This document shows positions 1-6,361 of a DNA stretch of 8,798 nt, in pieces; positions within the stretch are counted from its first letter, which is position 1, and the number at the start of each line of letters is the position of its first letter. The DNA is from JBLHKW01 sp047618565 (GTDB lineage Bacteria; Planctomycetota; UBA1135; GCA-002686595), in contig JBLHKW010000186.1 of NCBI GenBank assembly GCA_047618565.1, forward strand, positions 1-8,798, in the 5' to 3' direction. The translations under genes and the position numbers were made by a program. The notes beneath the pieces were generated by a model. That model did no database searches. It was not told the DNA's origin and was given only the letters and a program-made list of their open reading frames with translations.

Positions 1-117
1 GACCCCAAGCCGTTCATCTGGACGAAGACCGCCGACCAGATCCTCGACGCTCTCGCTCGGTACTGCGCGAAGGCTGGCGCTCTTCGTGCTGAGAAGGCCC
101 GCCGCGCTAAACGCTAA
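1..117 (+). CDS. IS630-family transposase, C-terminal end (partial)
   Basis: The window opens inside an open frame of 38 codons ending in TAA at 115-117. The visible protein starts DPKPFIWTKTADQIL and continues DALARYC, followed by a basic tail ending RRAKR. The segment P-K-P-F-[IV]-W-T-K-T-A-D-x-I-L followed by a short helix with ARYC is the characteristic C-terminus of IS630-family (Tc1/mariner-like DDE) transposases, lying just after the last catalytic acidic residue. These enzymes cut and paste the element into TA dinucleotides. The catalytic DDE residues and the N-terminal helix-turn-helix are outside the window, so it cannot be told here whether the full gene is intact. The short distance from the stop codon to the probable element end is usual for the family. 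Confidence 0.85.
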   Translation, partial: DPKPFIWTKTADQILDALARYCAKAGALRAEKARRAKR

Positions 118-149
118 CTAATCATCCGCACTTTTGCCGCACACCACTA
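1..149 (+). mobile_element. Right end of an IS630-family insertion sequence
   Basis: The transposase tail is followed by about 30 bases that include ACTTTTGCCGCACACCAC and then TA within CTAG (147-150). Read on the minus strand this end is GTGGTGTGCGGCAAAAGT, which resembles IS630-family terminal repeats as I remember them. The family inserts at TA, and Shigella IS630 is known to prefer TA within CTAG, matching this junction exactly. The left end and its matching repeat are outside the window, so the boundary is inferred. The junction TA is shared with the left end of the fold-back element at 147-311, suggesting that the IS inserted into that element's outer CTAG. Confidence 0.6.
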
Positions 150-311
150 GCAGCCCGTGGTGAAAGTCACGGCGGGCTCGAAGCCGTCAGGATTCGATCT
201 GGCAAGGCGCGCTGACGACGCGTATTCGTGGATACTCGGAGGAAGCGCAACGCCGCCAGGGCGGAGCCTGGCGGATTTGAGCGGGTCGTGAGTTTCACCA
301 CGGGTTGCTAG
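147..311. mobile_element. 165-bp CTAG-bounded fold-back element (MITE-like), copy A
   Basis: The ends are inverted repeats of 24 bases (147-170 and 288-311), identical at 22 positions and starting CTAGCAGCCCGTGGTGAAA on the left. The match continues inward: positions 147-203 can be aligned against 255-311 without gaps, giving 45 Watson-Crick pairs, six G-T wobbles and six true mismatches over 57 positions. The whole unit is therefore a long imperfect hairpin with a loop of about 50 bases. It has no credible coding content. Small size, terminal inverted repeats, fold-back structure and a duplicated CTAG (or TA) at both ends are the hallmarks of a miniature inverted-repeat transposable element. 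The ends vaguely recall CAGCCTGTTGAAAAA-type termini of IS1182/IS5-like elements, but that is from memory and the parent transposon is unknown. The right CTAG contains the TAG stop codon of the neighbouring minus-strand gene. Confidence 0.75.
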
Positions 312-1210
312 TTGCTGACGGCCGGCAGTAGCGCGCGCCAGGCCTGGAAGGACGACAGGACCCGCAGGCGCTTGTTGGCGCGCGTCTTCTCGGATGGGCC
401 GATGTCCCATGTCTCCAGGTCGCTCGCCACCCGTGCGCCGATGCCGCGTGCGCTGGCGCCCGTCGGTCCGAAGAGGACCTTCCATCCGATGCGCAGCTCC
501 TCGTCGAGACCCAGGTGGTCGAGCGACTTGCGGCTCGGGTTCGGGGCGAACGCCAGGGTCGCACGGGTGTCGTTCAGCTGCCGCGCGTCGGTGTCAAAGG
601 TGAGCTCGAGCTCAAGGCGCAGGTAGGGCGGGTGGACGGTCTCGAACGAGTTCTCGATGAAGCGCACTCGGTAATGGGTGCCGTTCACCTCGAAGTCCGC
701 CTCGAGGTCCGTATCCTGCAGCTGGACGCGGCCTGCGATCCGTCCGCGGCTGCGCTCCAGGGTCGGCGTCAGGATCGTCGATCGCTCGGCCAGGGTGCGA
801 ATCAACTCGCCCAGGCCGCCCAGGTCAGGGGTCGCCGTGCGGAAGGTGCGCGCGACGGCGGCCAGGCGTCGGCGCAGGCTGGGCCCGTCGGGAGCGGGCT
901 CGAAGACGGCCGGATGACCCTGGCTCGTGATCGCGCCGCGGCTGGGGCGGCTTCCGGAGAGCTCTGGCTCGGTCGCCGTGGGCGGGGCGTCCATGGTCGA
1001 TGCGCTCGGACCGCGCAGGGCACCACCGTCCTCGGGTCCGGGGTGCGAGCGGGAAAGTGGCGCGTGTTCGCCGGGCCCCAGGCCGACGGAGAGCTCCCAC
1101 AGGCCATAGAGGGAACCACCCAGCACGAGCACCGCCAGCATCGGCACCAGGGGGCCGGTCTTTGCGGCTCGTCCGGGGGCGCTGGCGACACGCGAGAGGA
1201 GCAGGCGCAT
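308..1210 (-). CDS. Orphan membrane-anchored protein, 300 aa
   Basis: I do not recognise this protein. From the ATG at 1210 the N-terminus is short and basic (MRLLLSRVASAPGRAAKTG) and is followed by one hydrophobic stretch at about residues 22-43 (LVPMLAVLVLGG then SLYGLWELSVGLG). This fits an N-in signal anchor with the rest of the protein outside the cytoplasm. Residues of about 46-108 are rich in Pro, Ser and Gly, like a flexible linker. A short Leu/Arg-rich helical part (about 110-150) precedes a charged region with alternating hydrophobic residues that looks beta-rich (about 155-285, containing GRVQLQDTDLEADFEVNG and LRLELELTFDT). The frame is open a further 60 codons upstream, but that part overlaps the start of divergent miaB and does not look like protein. 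No clear Shine-Dalgarno sequence precedes the ATG. The TAG stop lies inside the CTAG end of the fold-back element. A weak hit to a cell-envelope family is possible. Confidence 0.65.
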   Translation of the reverse strand: MRLLLSRVASAPGRAAKTGPLVPMLAVLVLGGSLYGLWELSVGLGPGEHAPLSRSHPGPEDGGALRGPSASTMDAPPTATEPELSGSRPSRGAITSQGHPAVFEPAPDGPSLRRRLAAVARTFRTATPDLGGLGELIRTLAERSTILTPTLERSRGRIAGRVQLQDTDLEADFEVNGTHYRVRFIENSFETVHPPYLRLELELTFDTDARQLNDTRATLAFAPNPSRKSLDHLGLDEELRIGWKVLFGPTGASARGIGARVASDLETWDIGPSEKTRANKRLRVLSSFQAWRALLPAVSN

Positions 1211-1304
1211 GGATAAAGAGTATGAGCCTTTGGGCCAGATAGCGAATCCCCGGCCGCATCCCGGGTATCCCTGGTGGACGGCCCCTGGCACAATGCCGCA
1301 CGCA

Positions 1305-2789
1305 ATGAGTATCACGCGCTTCCAATCCCGCTCCGGCGACGCTTCCGGCCCCGAGAGCGATGGCGCGCGCGGCAAGGTCCACATCGTCACCTTCGGGTGT
1401 CAGATGAACAAGTACGACTCGCTCCTGGTCGAGGGACGCTTCAAGAAGTCGGGCTTCGACACGACGGATCAGCTGGCGGACGCGGATGTCGTGCTCTTCA
1501 ACACCTGTTCGGTGCGCGATCACGCCGAGGAGCGCACCTGGTCCTGGGTGGGCGAGCTGAAGCACGCCAAGCAGGCGCGCCCGGACCTGGTGATCGGGAT
1601 CATGGGCTGCATGGCGCAGCGCGTCGAGCAGGAGGTCTTCAAGCGCGCCGGGCACGTGGACATCGTCGCCGGCACGCGCCAGTTTCACCAGTTGCCGAGC
1701 ATGGTCGAGGAGGTGCGCACTCGTCGGGCGGATCCGGGACGCCAGCGCGCGAAGGACATGCGCTTGCTGGCGACCGACATGGCGGAGGACGTGGTCGTCG
1801 ACCGCGCCGGTGAGGAGTACACCGGCGGGCGCCACGGTTACCTGGCGGTGATGCGCGGCTGCGACCTCAAGTGCACCTACTGCATCGTTCCGACGACCCG
1901 TGGTCGGGTGCGTTCACGGCCGATCGACGATCTGGTCGGAGAAGCGCGCTGGATGGTCGATCAGGGTGCGCAGATCATCACGTTGCTCGGGCAGACCGTG
2001 AACAGCTACGGCGAGGACTTCGCCGCTCCCACGCAGGGTGAGCGCGTCGCCGGCCGCGGCCGCCAGGGTCGGCCGAGTCTGGCGGACCTGCTCTACCGCA
2101 TGCAGGAGATCGAGGGTCTGGAACGCATCCGCCTGGTGACCCTGCACCCTTCCTACGTCACGCCGGCCTTCGCCCAGGCCATCCGTGATTGCGACAAGGT
2201 CGACCGCTTCTTGCCGCTGCCCGTCCAGTCCGGATCGGACCCCGTGCTCAAGCGCATGAAGCGTGGCTACAACCTGGACCTCTACCGGAAGCGAGTCGAG
2301 ATCCTGCGCGAGACCGTGCCCGGGATCGAGCTCGGCACGGACTGGATCGTCGGGTTCTGCGGCGAGACCGACGCCGATTTCGACGCGAGCATGAGCCTGC
2401 TCGAGGAGATGGAGTTCGCCGTGAACTACATCTTCAAGTACGACCCGCGCCCGGGTACATCGGCGCAGGACCGCCTGACCGACGATGTGCGGGCCGAGGT
2501 CAAGAAGGAGCGCAACCAGCGCCTGCTCGAGTGTGCGGAGCGCGTCCAGCGCCGGCGCTTCGAGAGTTACAGGGGCCAGGCCGTGCGCGCGATGATCGAG
2601 TCGGTCTCCGAGCGTGATACGCGCATGCTGCTGGGCCGCACGATCGAAGGTCTGCCGATCTCGTTCGCCGGCGATGCTGGCCTGGTCGGTCAGATGGTCG
2701 ACCTGCGCGTCGCCGAGAGCACTGCGTACGGGATGTCCGGCCAACTCGACCCGGCCGACCCTGTGGCTCCGGCCGGCCAGGCCCGCTGA
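1305..2789 (+). CDS. miaB: MiaB, tRNA-2-methylthio-N6-dimethylallyladenosine synthase
   Basis: This cytoplasmic radical-SAM methylthiotransferase converts i6A to ms2i6A at position 37 of tRNAs reading UNN codons, which stabilises codon-anticodon pairing. From the ATG at 1305 it has 494 residues, slightly longer than usual. The N-terminal UPF0004/MTTase domain carries the auxiliary [4Fe-4S] cysteines at 32 (FGCQMN), 68 (NTCSVR) and 102 (GCMAQR). The radical-SAM motif CxxxCxxC is C186, C190 and C193 in GCDLKCTYCIVP, followed by TTRGRVRSRP. LLGQTVNSY is near 227-235. A TRAM domain of about residues 420-480 includes LLGRTIEGLPISF. GCQMN and NTCSVR identify MiaB rather than RimO (GCPKN) or MtaB. 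A Gly/Arg-rich insert follows GQTVNSY. The frame extends back to 1209, but homology begins only near residue 24 of the chosen form. ATG 1293 is an alternative start, and neither has a clear Shine-Dalgarno sequence. It is divergent from the orphan gene and convergent with the FG-GAP gene. Confidence 0.95.
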   Translation: MSITRFQSRSGDASGPESDGARGKVHIVTFGCQMNKYDSLLVEGRFKKSGFDTTDQLADADVVLFNTCSVRDHAEERTWSWVGELKHAKQARPDLVIGIMGCMAQRVEQEVFKRAGHVDIVAGTRQFHQLPSMVEEVRTRRADPGRQRAKDMRLLATDMAEDVVVDRAGEEYTGGRHGYLAVMRGCDLKCTYCIVPTTRGRVRSRPIDDLVGEARWMVDQGAQIITLLGQTVNSYGEDFAAPTQGERVAGRGRQGRPSLADLLYRMQEIEGLERIRLVTLHPSYVTPAFAQAIRDCDKVDRFLPLPVQSGSDPVLKRMKRGYNLDLYRKRVEILRETVPGIELGTDWIVGFCGETDADFDASMSLLEEMEFAVNYIFKYDPRPGTSAQDRLTDDVRAEVKKERNQRLLECAERVQRRRFESYRGQAVRAMIESVSERDTRMLLGRTIEGLPISFAGDAGLVGQMVDLRVAESTAYGMSGQLDPADPVAPAGQAR

Positions 2790-2810
2790 TCAATAGCAGA
2801 CGCTGATCAG
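2786..2810. repeat. CTGATCA...TGATCAG inverted repeat between convergent stop codons
   Basis: A perfect 7-bp inverted repeat (2786-2792 and 2804-2810) flanks an 11-base spacer. Because TGATCA is self-complementary, the nine bases CGCTGATCA also occur as a direct repeat. The TGA stops of miaB (plus strand) and of the FG-GAP gene (minus strand) lie in opposite arms, and only 17 bases separate the two genes. A weak bidirectional terminator is possible, but there is no T-tract on either strand and the loop is long, so this is recorded as a repeat and not as a terminator. Confidence 0.4.
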
Positions 2811-4492
2811 TCGCAGAAGGTGATCGCCAGTCCGTCGCTCAGGTTGAAGCCCGAGCCGCCGGGACCCATCGGGTCGCGGAACCAGAACTGAAAGCTCAGG
2901 ACCTCGCCCGGATTGATGGGGGCCGCGCCGACGCCCGGCGCAGTGAGATCCAGCGCACGGATGGCGACTCCATTGGCGCCCGTGTTGATCGCAGGATTCA
3001 GCCGGCGCGTCATCCCGCCCACGCAGCGGAAGCCATCCCCGAAGGCCACCTGGATGGCGTTCGGTCCGTAAAAGAAGATCCCGAACTTGTTGAGCGGAGC
3101 CTGCTCCGCCATCAACAGCAGGTCGTTGCGAGCGATGCTCGACGAGCCGATGTAGCCCATGCGCGCCTGCCCGTCCTCCGAGTGCAGGCCGCCGACGCAG
3201 TGGCTTTCTGGAGCGCCACAGGGGTTGCCCGAGTAGACGAACACCCGTCCCGCGCCGGCGCCCGCGGCGCTGTCACCGGGCGCGCCGATGGCCAGGTCGG
3301 CGTGACCGTCGCCATCGAGGTCGCTGGCCGACGCGAAGTGCGCGCCGAACTCGGCCGCGGGGTCGGTCGAGATGATCGTCTGCAGCACCGATCCGTCGAG
3401 GCCCGAGTAGACGACGATGCCGTCGGCGACGATGCCCGCGATGGCCTGGTCGAGCAGCCCGTCGCCGTCCATGTCGCCAGCGTTCACGACCCGTGAGACT
3501 GTGGCCGCATCGAGTGCCTGGGGGTAGACGCGCAGCACTGCGCCGTCGAGACCGGAGTAGAGCGTCGTGCGCGAGTTCTCACCGGTGGTCTGTGAGCTCA
3601 CCAGGAAGTCGTTGAAACCGTCGGCGTTGATGTCGCCCGCGCCCGCGATGGCTTGGCCCTGGGTGATGGCCGTCCCCATGCCGTCGTCGCTGCCCAGCAG
3701 CTCGTAGAGGATGCTCTCGTCCAGGGCCGAGATCACGTAGGCGGCACCGATGACGAATCCCGTTGAATCGGTCTCGTCGGTCGCCATCAAGAAGTCGTCG
3801 AGCCCGTCGTTGTTCACATCACCGACCCAGCTAACGGAGCGGCCGAGGAAGATGCCGTCACCGCCCAGGGCCGAGGGCGGGCGTACCTCGTAGATGGTGG
3901 CTCCGTCGATTCCGCTGTAGATGTAGACAGCGCCGCGGTCGACGCCGTCGATCGTGGTGCGGCCCGGGGCGGACCAGAGCGTGTCGCTGAAGCCGTCGTT
4001 GTCGAAGTCGCCGATGATGCCCACGGACTCGCCGAAGCGGTCGCCCTTGAAGAGACCGCGATAAGAGATGTTCAGGGAGAAATCGGCCCCCGAGAAGATC
4101 CAACCACCGCCCCGTTCCTCTCGCCGCCAGGGCGTGGAGACAATGAAATCGGGCACGCCGTCACCGTCCACGTCGCCAGCCGCGGCCACGGTCTCTCCGA
4201 AGCGATCGCCCGCGGCTTCCCCGAAGTGCTCCCAGATCATGGCGCCCGTGGCGCCGGAGAGGATCACGGTCTTGCCGAAGTCGACCCCGGCCGTGTCGTC
4301 GAGGGGATAACCGATCAGCAGATCCGAGACGCCGTCGCCATCCAGATCGCCGATGAAGTCGAAGTCGCGGCCAGCTTCGGCTCCGGGGGCCTCGCCGGGA
4401 AAGGGTGGCGTGGCGAAGGTCTGTCCGTGCGCTGGCAGCGTGAGCGAGATCAGGGCTGTGAAGACGGCGGCCGGGCAGGTGGCGAGACGCAT
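2807..4492 (-). CDS. Secreted FG-GAP beta-propeller protein with a Planctomycetota-type C-terminal domain
   Basis: The product has 561 residues from the ATG at 4492, chosen because AAGGAG lies seven bases upstream. Residues 1-24 (MRLATCPAAVFTALISLTLPAHGQ) form a classic Sec signal peptide, so the mature protein is exported. Seven FG-GAP repeats follow, each with an Asp/Asn-rich calcium-binding loop of the type DxDGDGxxD. The loops lie near residues 49-57, 107-115, 162-170, 225-233, 287-295, 340-348 and 391-399. Seven blades is the number in the integrin-alpha propeller, so a complete seven-bladed, calcium-stabilised propeller is likely. Residues of about 423-561 are a separate domain with paired cysteines (NPCG, SHC, RCVGG, TFC), GSSSIARNDLLL and FQFWFRDP. 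I recall this domain at the ends of many secreted Planctomycetota proteins, where its role (sorting, surface attachment or binding) is unknown. The ligand is not predictable. The gene is convergent with miaB and is probably transcribed separately from the gene behind it. Confidence 0.9.
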   Translation of the reverse strand: MRLATCPAAVFTALISLTLPAHGQTFATPPFPGEAPGAEAGRDFDFIGDLDGDGVSDLLIGYPLDDTAGVDFGKTVILSGATGAMIWEHFGEAAGDRFGETVAAAGDVDGDGVPDFIVSTPWRREERGGGWIFSGADFSLNISYRGLFKGDRFGESVGIIGDFDNDGFSDTLWSAPGRTTIDGVDRGAVYIYSGIDGATIYEVRPPSALGGDGIFLGRSVSWVGDVNNDGLDDFLMATDETDSTGFVIGAAYVISALDESILYELLGSDDGMGTAITQGQAIAGAGDINADGFNDFLVSSQTTGENSRTTLYSGLDGAVLRVYPQALDAATVSRVVNAGDMDGDGLLDQAIAGIVADGIVVYSGLDGSVLQTIISTDPAAEFGAHFASASDLDGDGHADLAIGAPGDSAAGAGAGRVFVYSGNPCGAPESHCVGGLHSEDGQARMGYIGSSSIARNDLLLMAEQAPLNKFGIFFYGPNAIQVAFGDGFRCVGGMTRRLNPAINTGANGVAIRALDLTAPGVGAAPINPGEVLSFQFWFRDPMGPGGSGFNLSDGLAITFCD

Positions 4493-4499
4493 GGGACAA

Positions 4500-4505
4500 C
4501 TCCTT
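4500..4505 (-). promoter_or_regulatory. Strong Shine-Dalgarno sequence (AAGGAG) for the FG-GAP gene
   Basis: AAGGAG on the minus strand is followed by seven bases and the ATG at 4492. It fixes the start of the FG-GAP gene, against an ATG at 4549 that lies 19 codons upstream in frame and would bury the signal peptide. It is the clearest ribosome binding site in the window; most other starts here lack one. Confidence 0.8.
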
Positions 4506-4522
4506 GAGAGGGGTGGGGGCAG

Positions 4523-4582
4523 AACGGTTTCAGAGACCGTTTGCCGCAACCGGGTGATTCGCCGGGGGAGAGTAGCGAATCA
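4523..4582. repeat. Two short inverted repeats between the FTCD and FG-GAP genes
   Basis: The 125-base spacer upstream of the FG-GAP gene holds two perfect inverted repeats. One is AACGGT (4523-4528) with ACCGTT (4536-4541), seven bases apart. The other is TGATTCGC (4555-4562) with GCGAATCA (4575-4582), twelve bases apart. On the minus strand the 8-bp repeat starts 35 bases after the FTCD stop, and both lie between the FTCD stop and the FG-GAP Shine-Dalgarno sequence. Neither is followed by a T-tract, so intrinsic termination is not supported. They could be weak RNA hairpins or operator-like sites for the FG-GAP promoter, which must lie in this spacer if the gene has its own. No good -35/-10 pair was seen. 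Confidence 0.35.
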
Positions 4583-4617
4583 TCGCTCCCGTAACGTTCG
4601 GAGCCGCCCTGGGAGGG

Positions 4618-6297
4618 TCAGAGCCGTGTTTCGACGAATTTCAGGATCTCGGTCTCCCGTGCGATGGCCTGGTCCTGGATCGCCTGGCCACGGCGCACGT
4701 AATCGGCGACGACTTCCTTGTCGGTCACGTCCTTCGTGTTGATCTTCACGTTCAGGAAGGCGCCCATGATGGCAGAGCGCGCGCACAGTGCGCCCACGCC
4801 CGCGTCCGATGCGGAGGCCGGGTTGCCCTTCTCGGCCATGGCGCCGATGACCTCCATGGAGTCCATGCTGACCTCCATCACCCGCAGCGGAATCTCGATC
4901 GCCCGGCATGTCGCTGCCTGAATTGCGGCGGTACGCGCCGCCTTCTCGTCGGACGTGCCCTTGGGAAGTCCGAAGGCCGCCATGATGCCGTTGAACGCGT
5001 CGGTGTCGCGGTCGATCAGTGCCAGCAGCTCATCGTGGCAGGCCTTGCCCTTGTCGGCCCATTCCGAGAACTCTTCCCAGCGCTCGTCCCAGCCGCGTTT
5101 GTGGGCCGAGAGGTTGGCGACCATCGCACCGAGCGCCGCGCCGAGCGCGCCCAGGTTCGCCGCCACGGATCCGCCGCCGGGTGCGACGGACTCGGAGGCG
5201 GTCTCCTCGACGAAGCCGCGCACGGTCAGGTCCACCAGACGACTGGCGTCGCCCTCGAGCGCGTACTCGATGATCTTGTCGGCCGGGTCGAAGGGAGTCA
5301 GCTCATCGAGGCCCATGGACTTGACCGCGATCTTGATCAGCTCCGCGTCCGAGACACCGGTAGATCGTTGCTGCTTGCGCAGGAAGTAGCGGCCCGCGTC
5401 GAGGATCGAGTTGAGCGGCATCAGCCCGACGAGCTCCGAGCCCGTGACGCGCACCCCGCGCTCCTGGGCCTTCTTGCAGACCTCATCGAAGGCCACGTGC
5501 ACGGGCGTGACGCTGATGTTGGTCAGGTTCATCGAGATCTGGGCCACCCCGTACTCCTCGATGAACCAGCCGATGCCCTTGACGCACTTCAGCGAGCCCG
5601 GGCTCCAGACCTTCTCGCCCTTGTCATCGCGCACAATCTCGCCCGTGAGCCCGTCGCCGGTGCGCTTCACCCGCCCGCGCTCGCGCACGTCGTAGGCAAT
5701 CGCGTTGGCGCGTCGCGTGGAGGTCGTGTTCAGGTTGACGTTGTACGCCACCAGGAAATCCCGCGCGCTGACGGCCGTGGCTCCCGAGCGTGGGTTGAAC
5801 TCGGACGGACCGAAGTCGGGTTTCCATTGCGCGTCGGCCAGGCGCGCGGACAGGCCCTCGTACTCGCCCTCGCGTACGACCGCCAGGTTCCTTCGCTCGG
5901 GTATCAGCGCCGCGTTCTCGTAGCAGAAGATCGTGAGTCCTAGCTCCTCACCCAGACGCCGCGCGAGCTGGTGCGCGTATTCGACCGTCTCCTCCATGGT
6001 CACGCCGCTGACGGGCACCAGCGGGCAGACGTCCGTGGCCCCGAAACGCGGGTGCTCGCCACTGTGGCTGCTCATGTCGATCAGCTCGCTGGCTTTTCGC
6101 ACAGCGCGCACCGCGGCTTCGATCACGGCCTCGGGTGGGCCGACGAAGGTCACGACCGTCCGGTTCGTGGCCTTGCCCGGGTCCACGTCGAGCAGCTTGA
6201 CGCCGTCGACGGTCTCGACCTCGGCGGTGATCTGGGCGATCACCGCGGGGTCACGGCCTTGACTGAAGTTGGGGACACACTCGATGAGTTTGCGCAT
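4618..6297 (-). CDS. ftcD: Bifunctional glutamate formiminotransferase / formimidoyl-THF cyclodeaminase
   Basis: This cytosolic folate enzyme moves the formimino group of N-formimino-L-glutamate, a product of histidine breakdown, to tetrahydrofolate. It then deaminates the product to 5,10-methenyl-THF and ammonia. The protein has 559 residues, close to the fused vertebrate enzyme of about 541. The N-terminus MRKLIECVPNFSQGRD is the family hallmark and sets the start at 6297; an in-frame ATG at 6333 would add 12 unconserved residues. The transferase part (about 1-330) contains SGEHPRFGATDVCPLVPV with His82, the position of the catalytic histidine in the pig enzyme. It ends with GSELVGLMP and the linker-like FDPADKIIEY (335-344). 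The cyclodeaminase part (about 350-559) has the hallmark PGGGSVAA at 372-379 followed by a small-residue helix, and is otherwise helical to the C-terminus. A separated AGGAG at 6311-6315 may serve as ribosome binding site. No other histidine-utilisation gene is in the window. A fold-back element lies just upstream. Confidence 0.94.
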   Translation of the reverse strand: MRKLIECVPNFSQGRDPAVIAQITAEVETVDGVKLLDVDPGKATNRTVVTFVGPPEAVIEAAVRAVRKASELIDMSSHSGEHPRFGATDVCPLVPVSGVTMEETVEYAHQLARRLGEELGLTIFCYENAALIPERRNLAVVREGEYEGLSARLADAQWKPDFGPSEFNPRSGATAVSARDFLVAYNVNLNTTSTRRANAIAYDVRERGRVKRTGDGLTGEIVRDDKGEKVWSPGSLKCVKGIGWFIEEYGVAQISMNLTNISVTPVHVAFDEVCKKAQERGVRVTGSELVGLMPLNSILDAGRYFLRKQQRSTGVSDAELIKIAVKSMGLDELTPFDPADKIIEYALEGDASRLVDLTVRGFVEETASESVAPGGGSVAANLGALGAALGAMVANLSAHKRGWDERWEEFSEWADKGKACHDELLALIDRDTDAFNGIMAAFGLPKGTSDEKAARTAAIQAATCRAIEIPLRVMEVSMDSMEVIGAMAEKGNPASASDAGVGALCARSAIMGAFLNVKINTKDVTDKEVVADYVRRGQAIQDQAIARETEILKFVETRL

Positions 6298-6310
6298 GGC
6301 TAAGGTGGGG

Positions 6311-6315
6311 CTCCT
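6311..6315 (-). promoter_or_regulatory. Possible ribosome binding site (AGGAG) for the FTCD gene
   Basis: AGGAG on the minus strand lies 13 bases before the ATG at 6297, longer than the usual 5-9. It is the only Shine-Dalgarno-like sequence near that start, and the start itself is supported by family N-terminal conservation. Only 46 bases separate this site from the end of the fold-back element at 6362, so any promoter private to this gene must lie in that short stretch or within the element. Confidence 0.4.
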
Positions 6316-6361
6316 GATGGGGGGCGACCACACTAAGGATCGGCATCGAAATAGCCAGCCT

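Noticed and set aside
171..203. T-arm-like strings (GGATTCGATC and GGCTTCGAGCC on the two strands) suggesting a tRNA or an IS attachment site at a tRNA
   Set aside because: No cloverleaf could be built on either strand: no acceptor, D-arm or anticodon stem was found around them. The bases are explained as parts of the fold-back stem.
147..485. A 112-codon minus-strand open frame ending in FTTGC
   Set aside because: It is formed by the fold-back element joined to the out-of-frame complement of the orphan gene, and it has no family features.
1209..1304. A longer N-terminus for MiaB starting at ATG 1209
   Set aside because: It would overlap the start of the divergent gene, and the extra 32 residues (containing PHPGYPWWTAPG) have no counterpart in the family.
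4555..4582. An 8-bp perfect inverted repeat as terminator of the FTCD gene
   Set aside because: A 12-base loop and no downstream T run. It is kept only as a repeat of unknown role.
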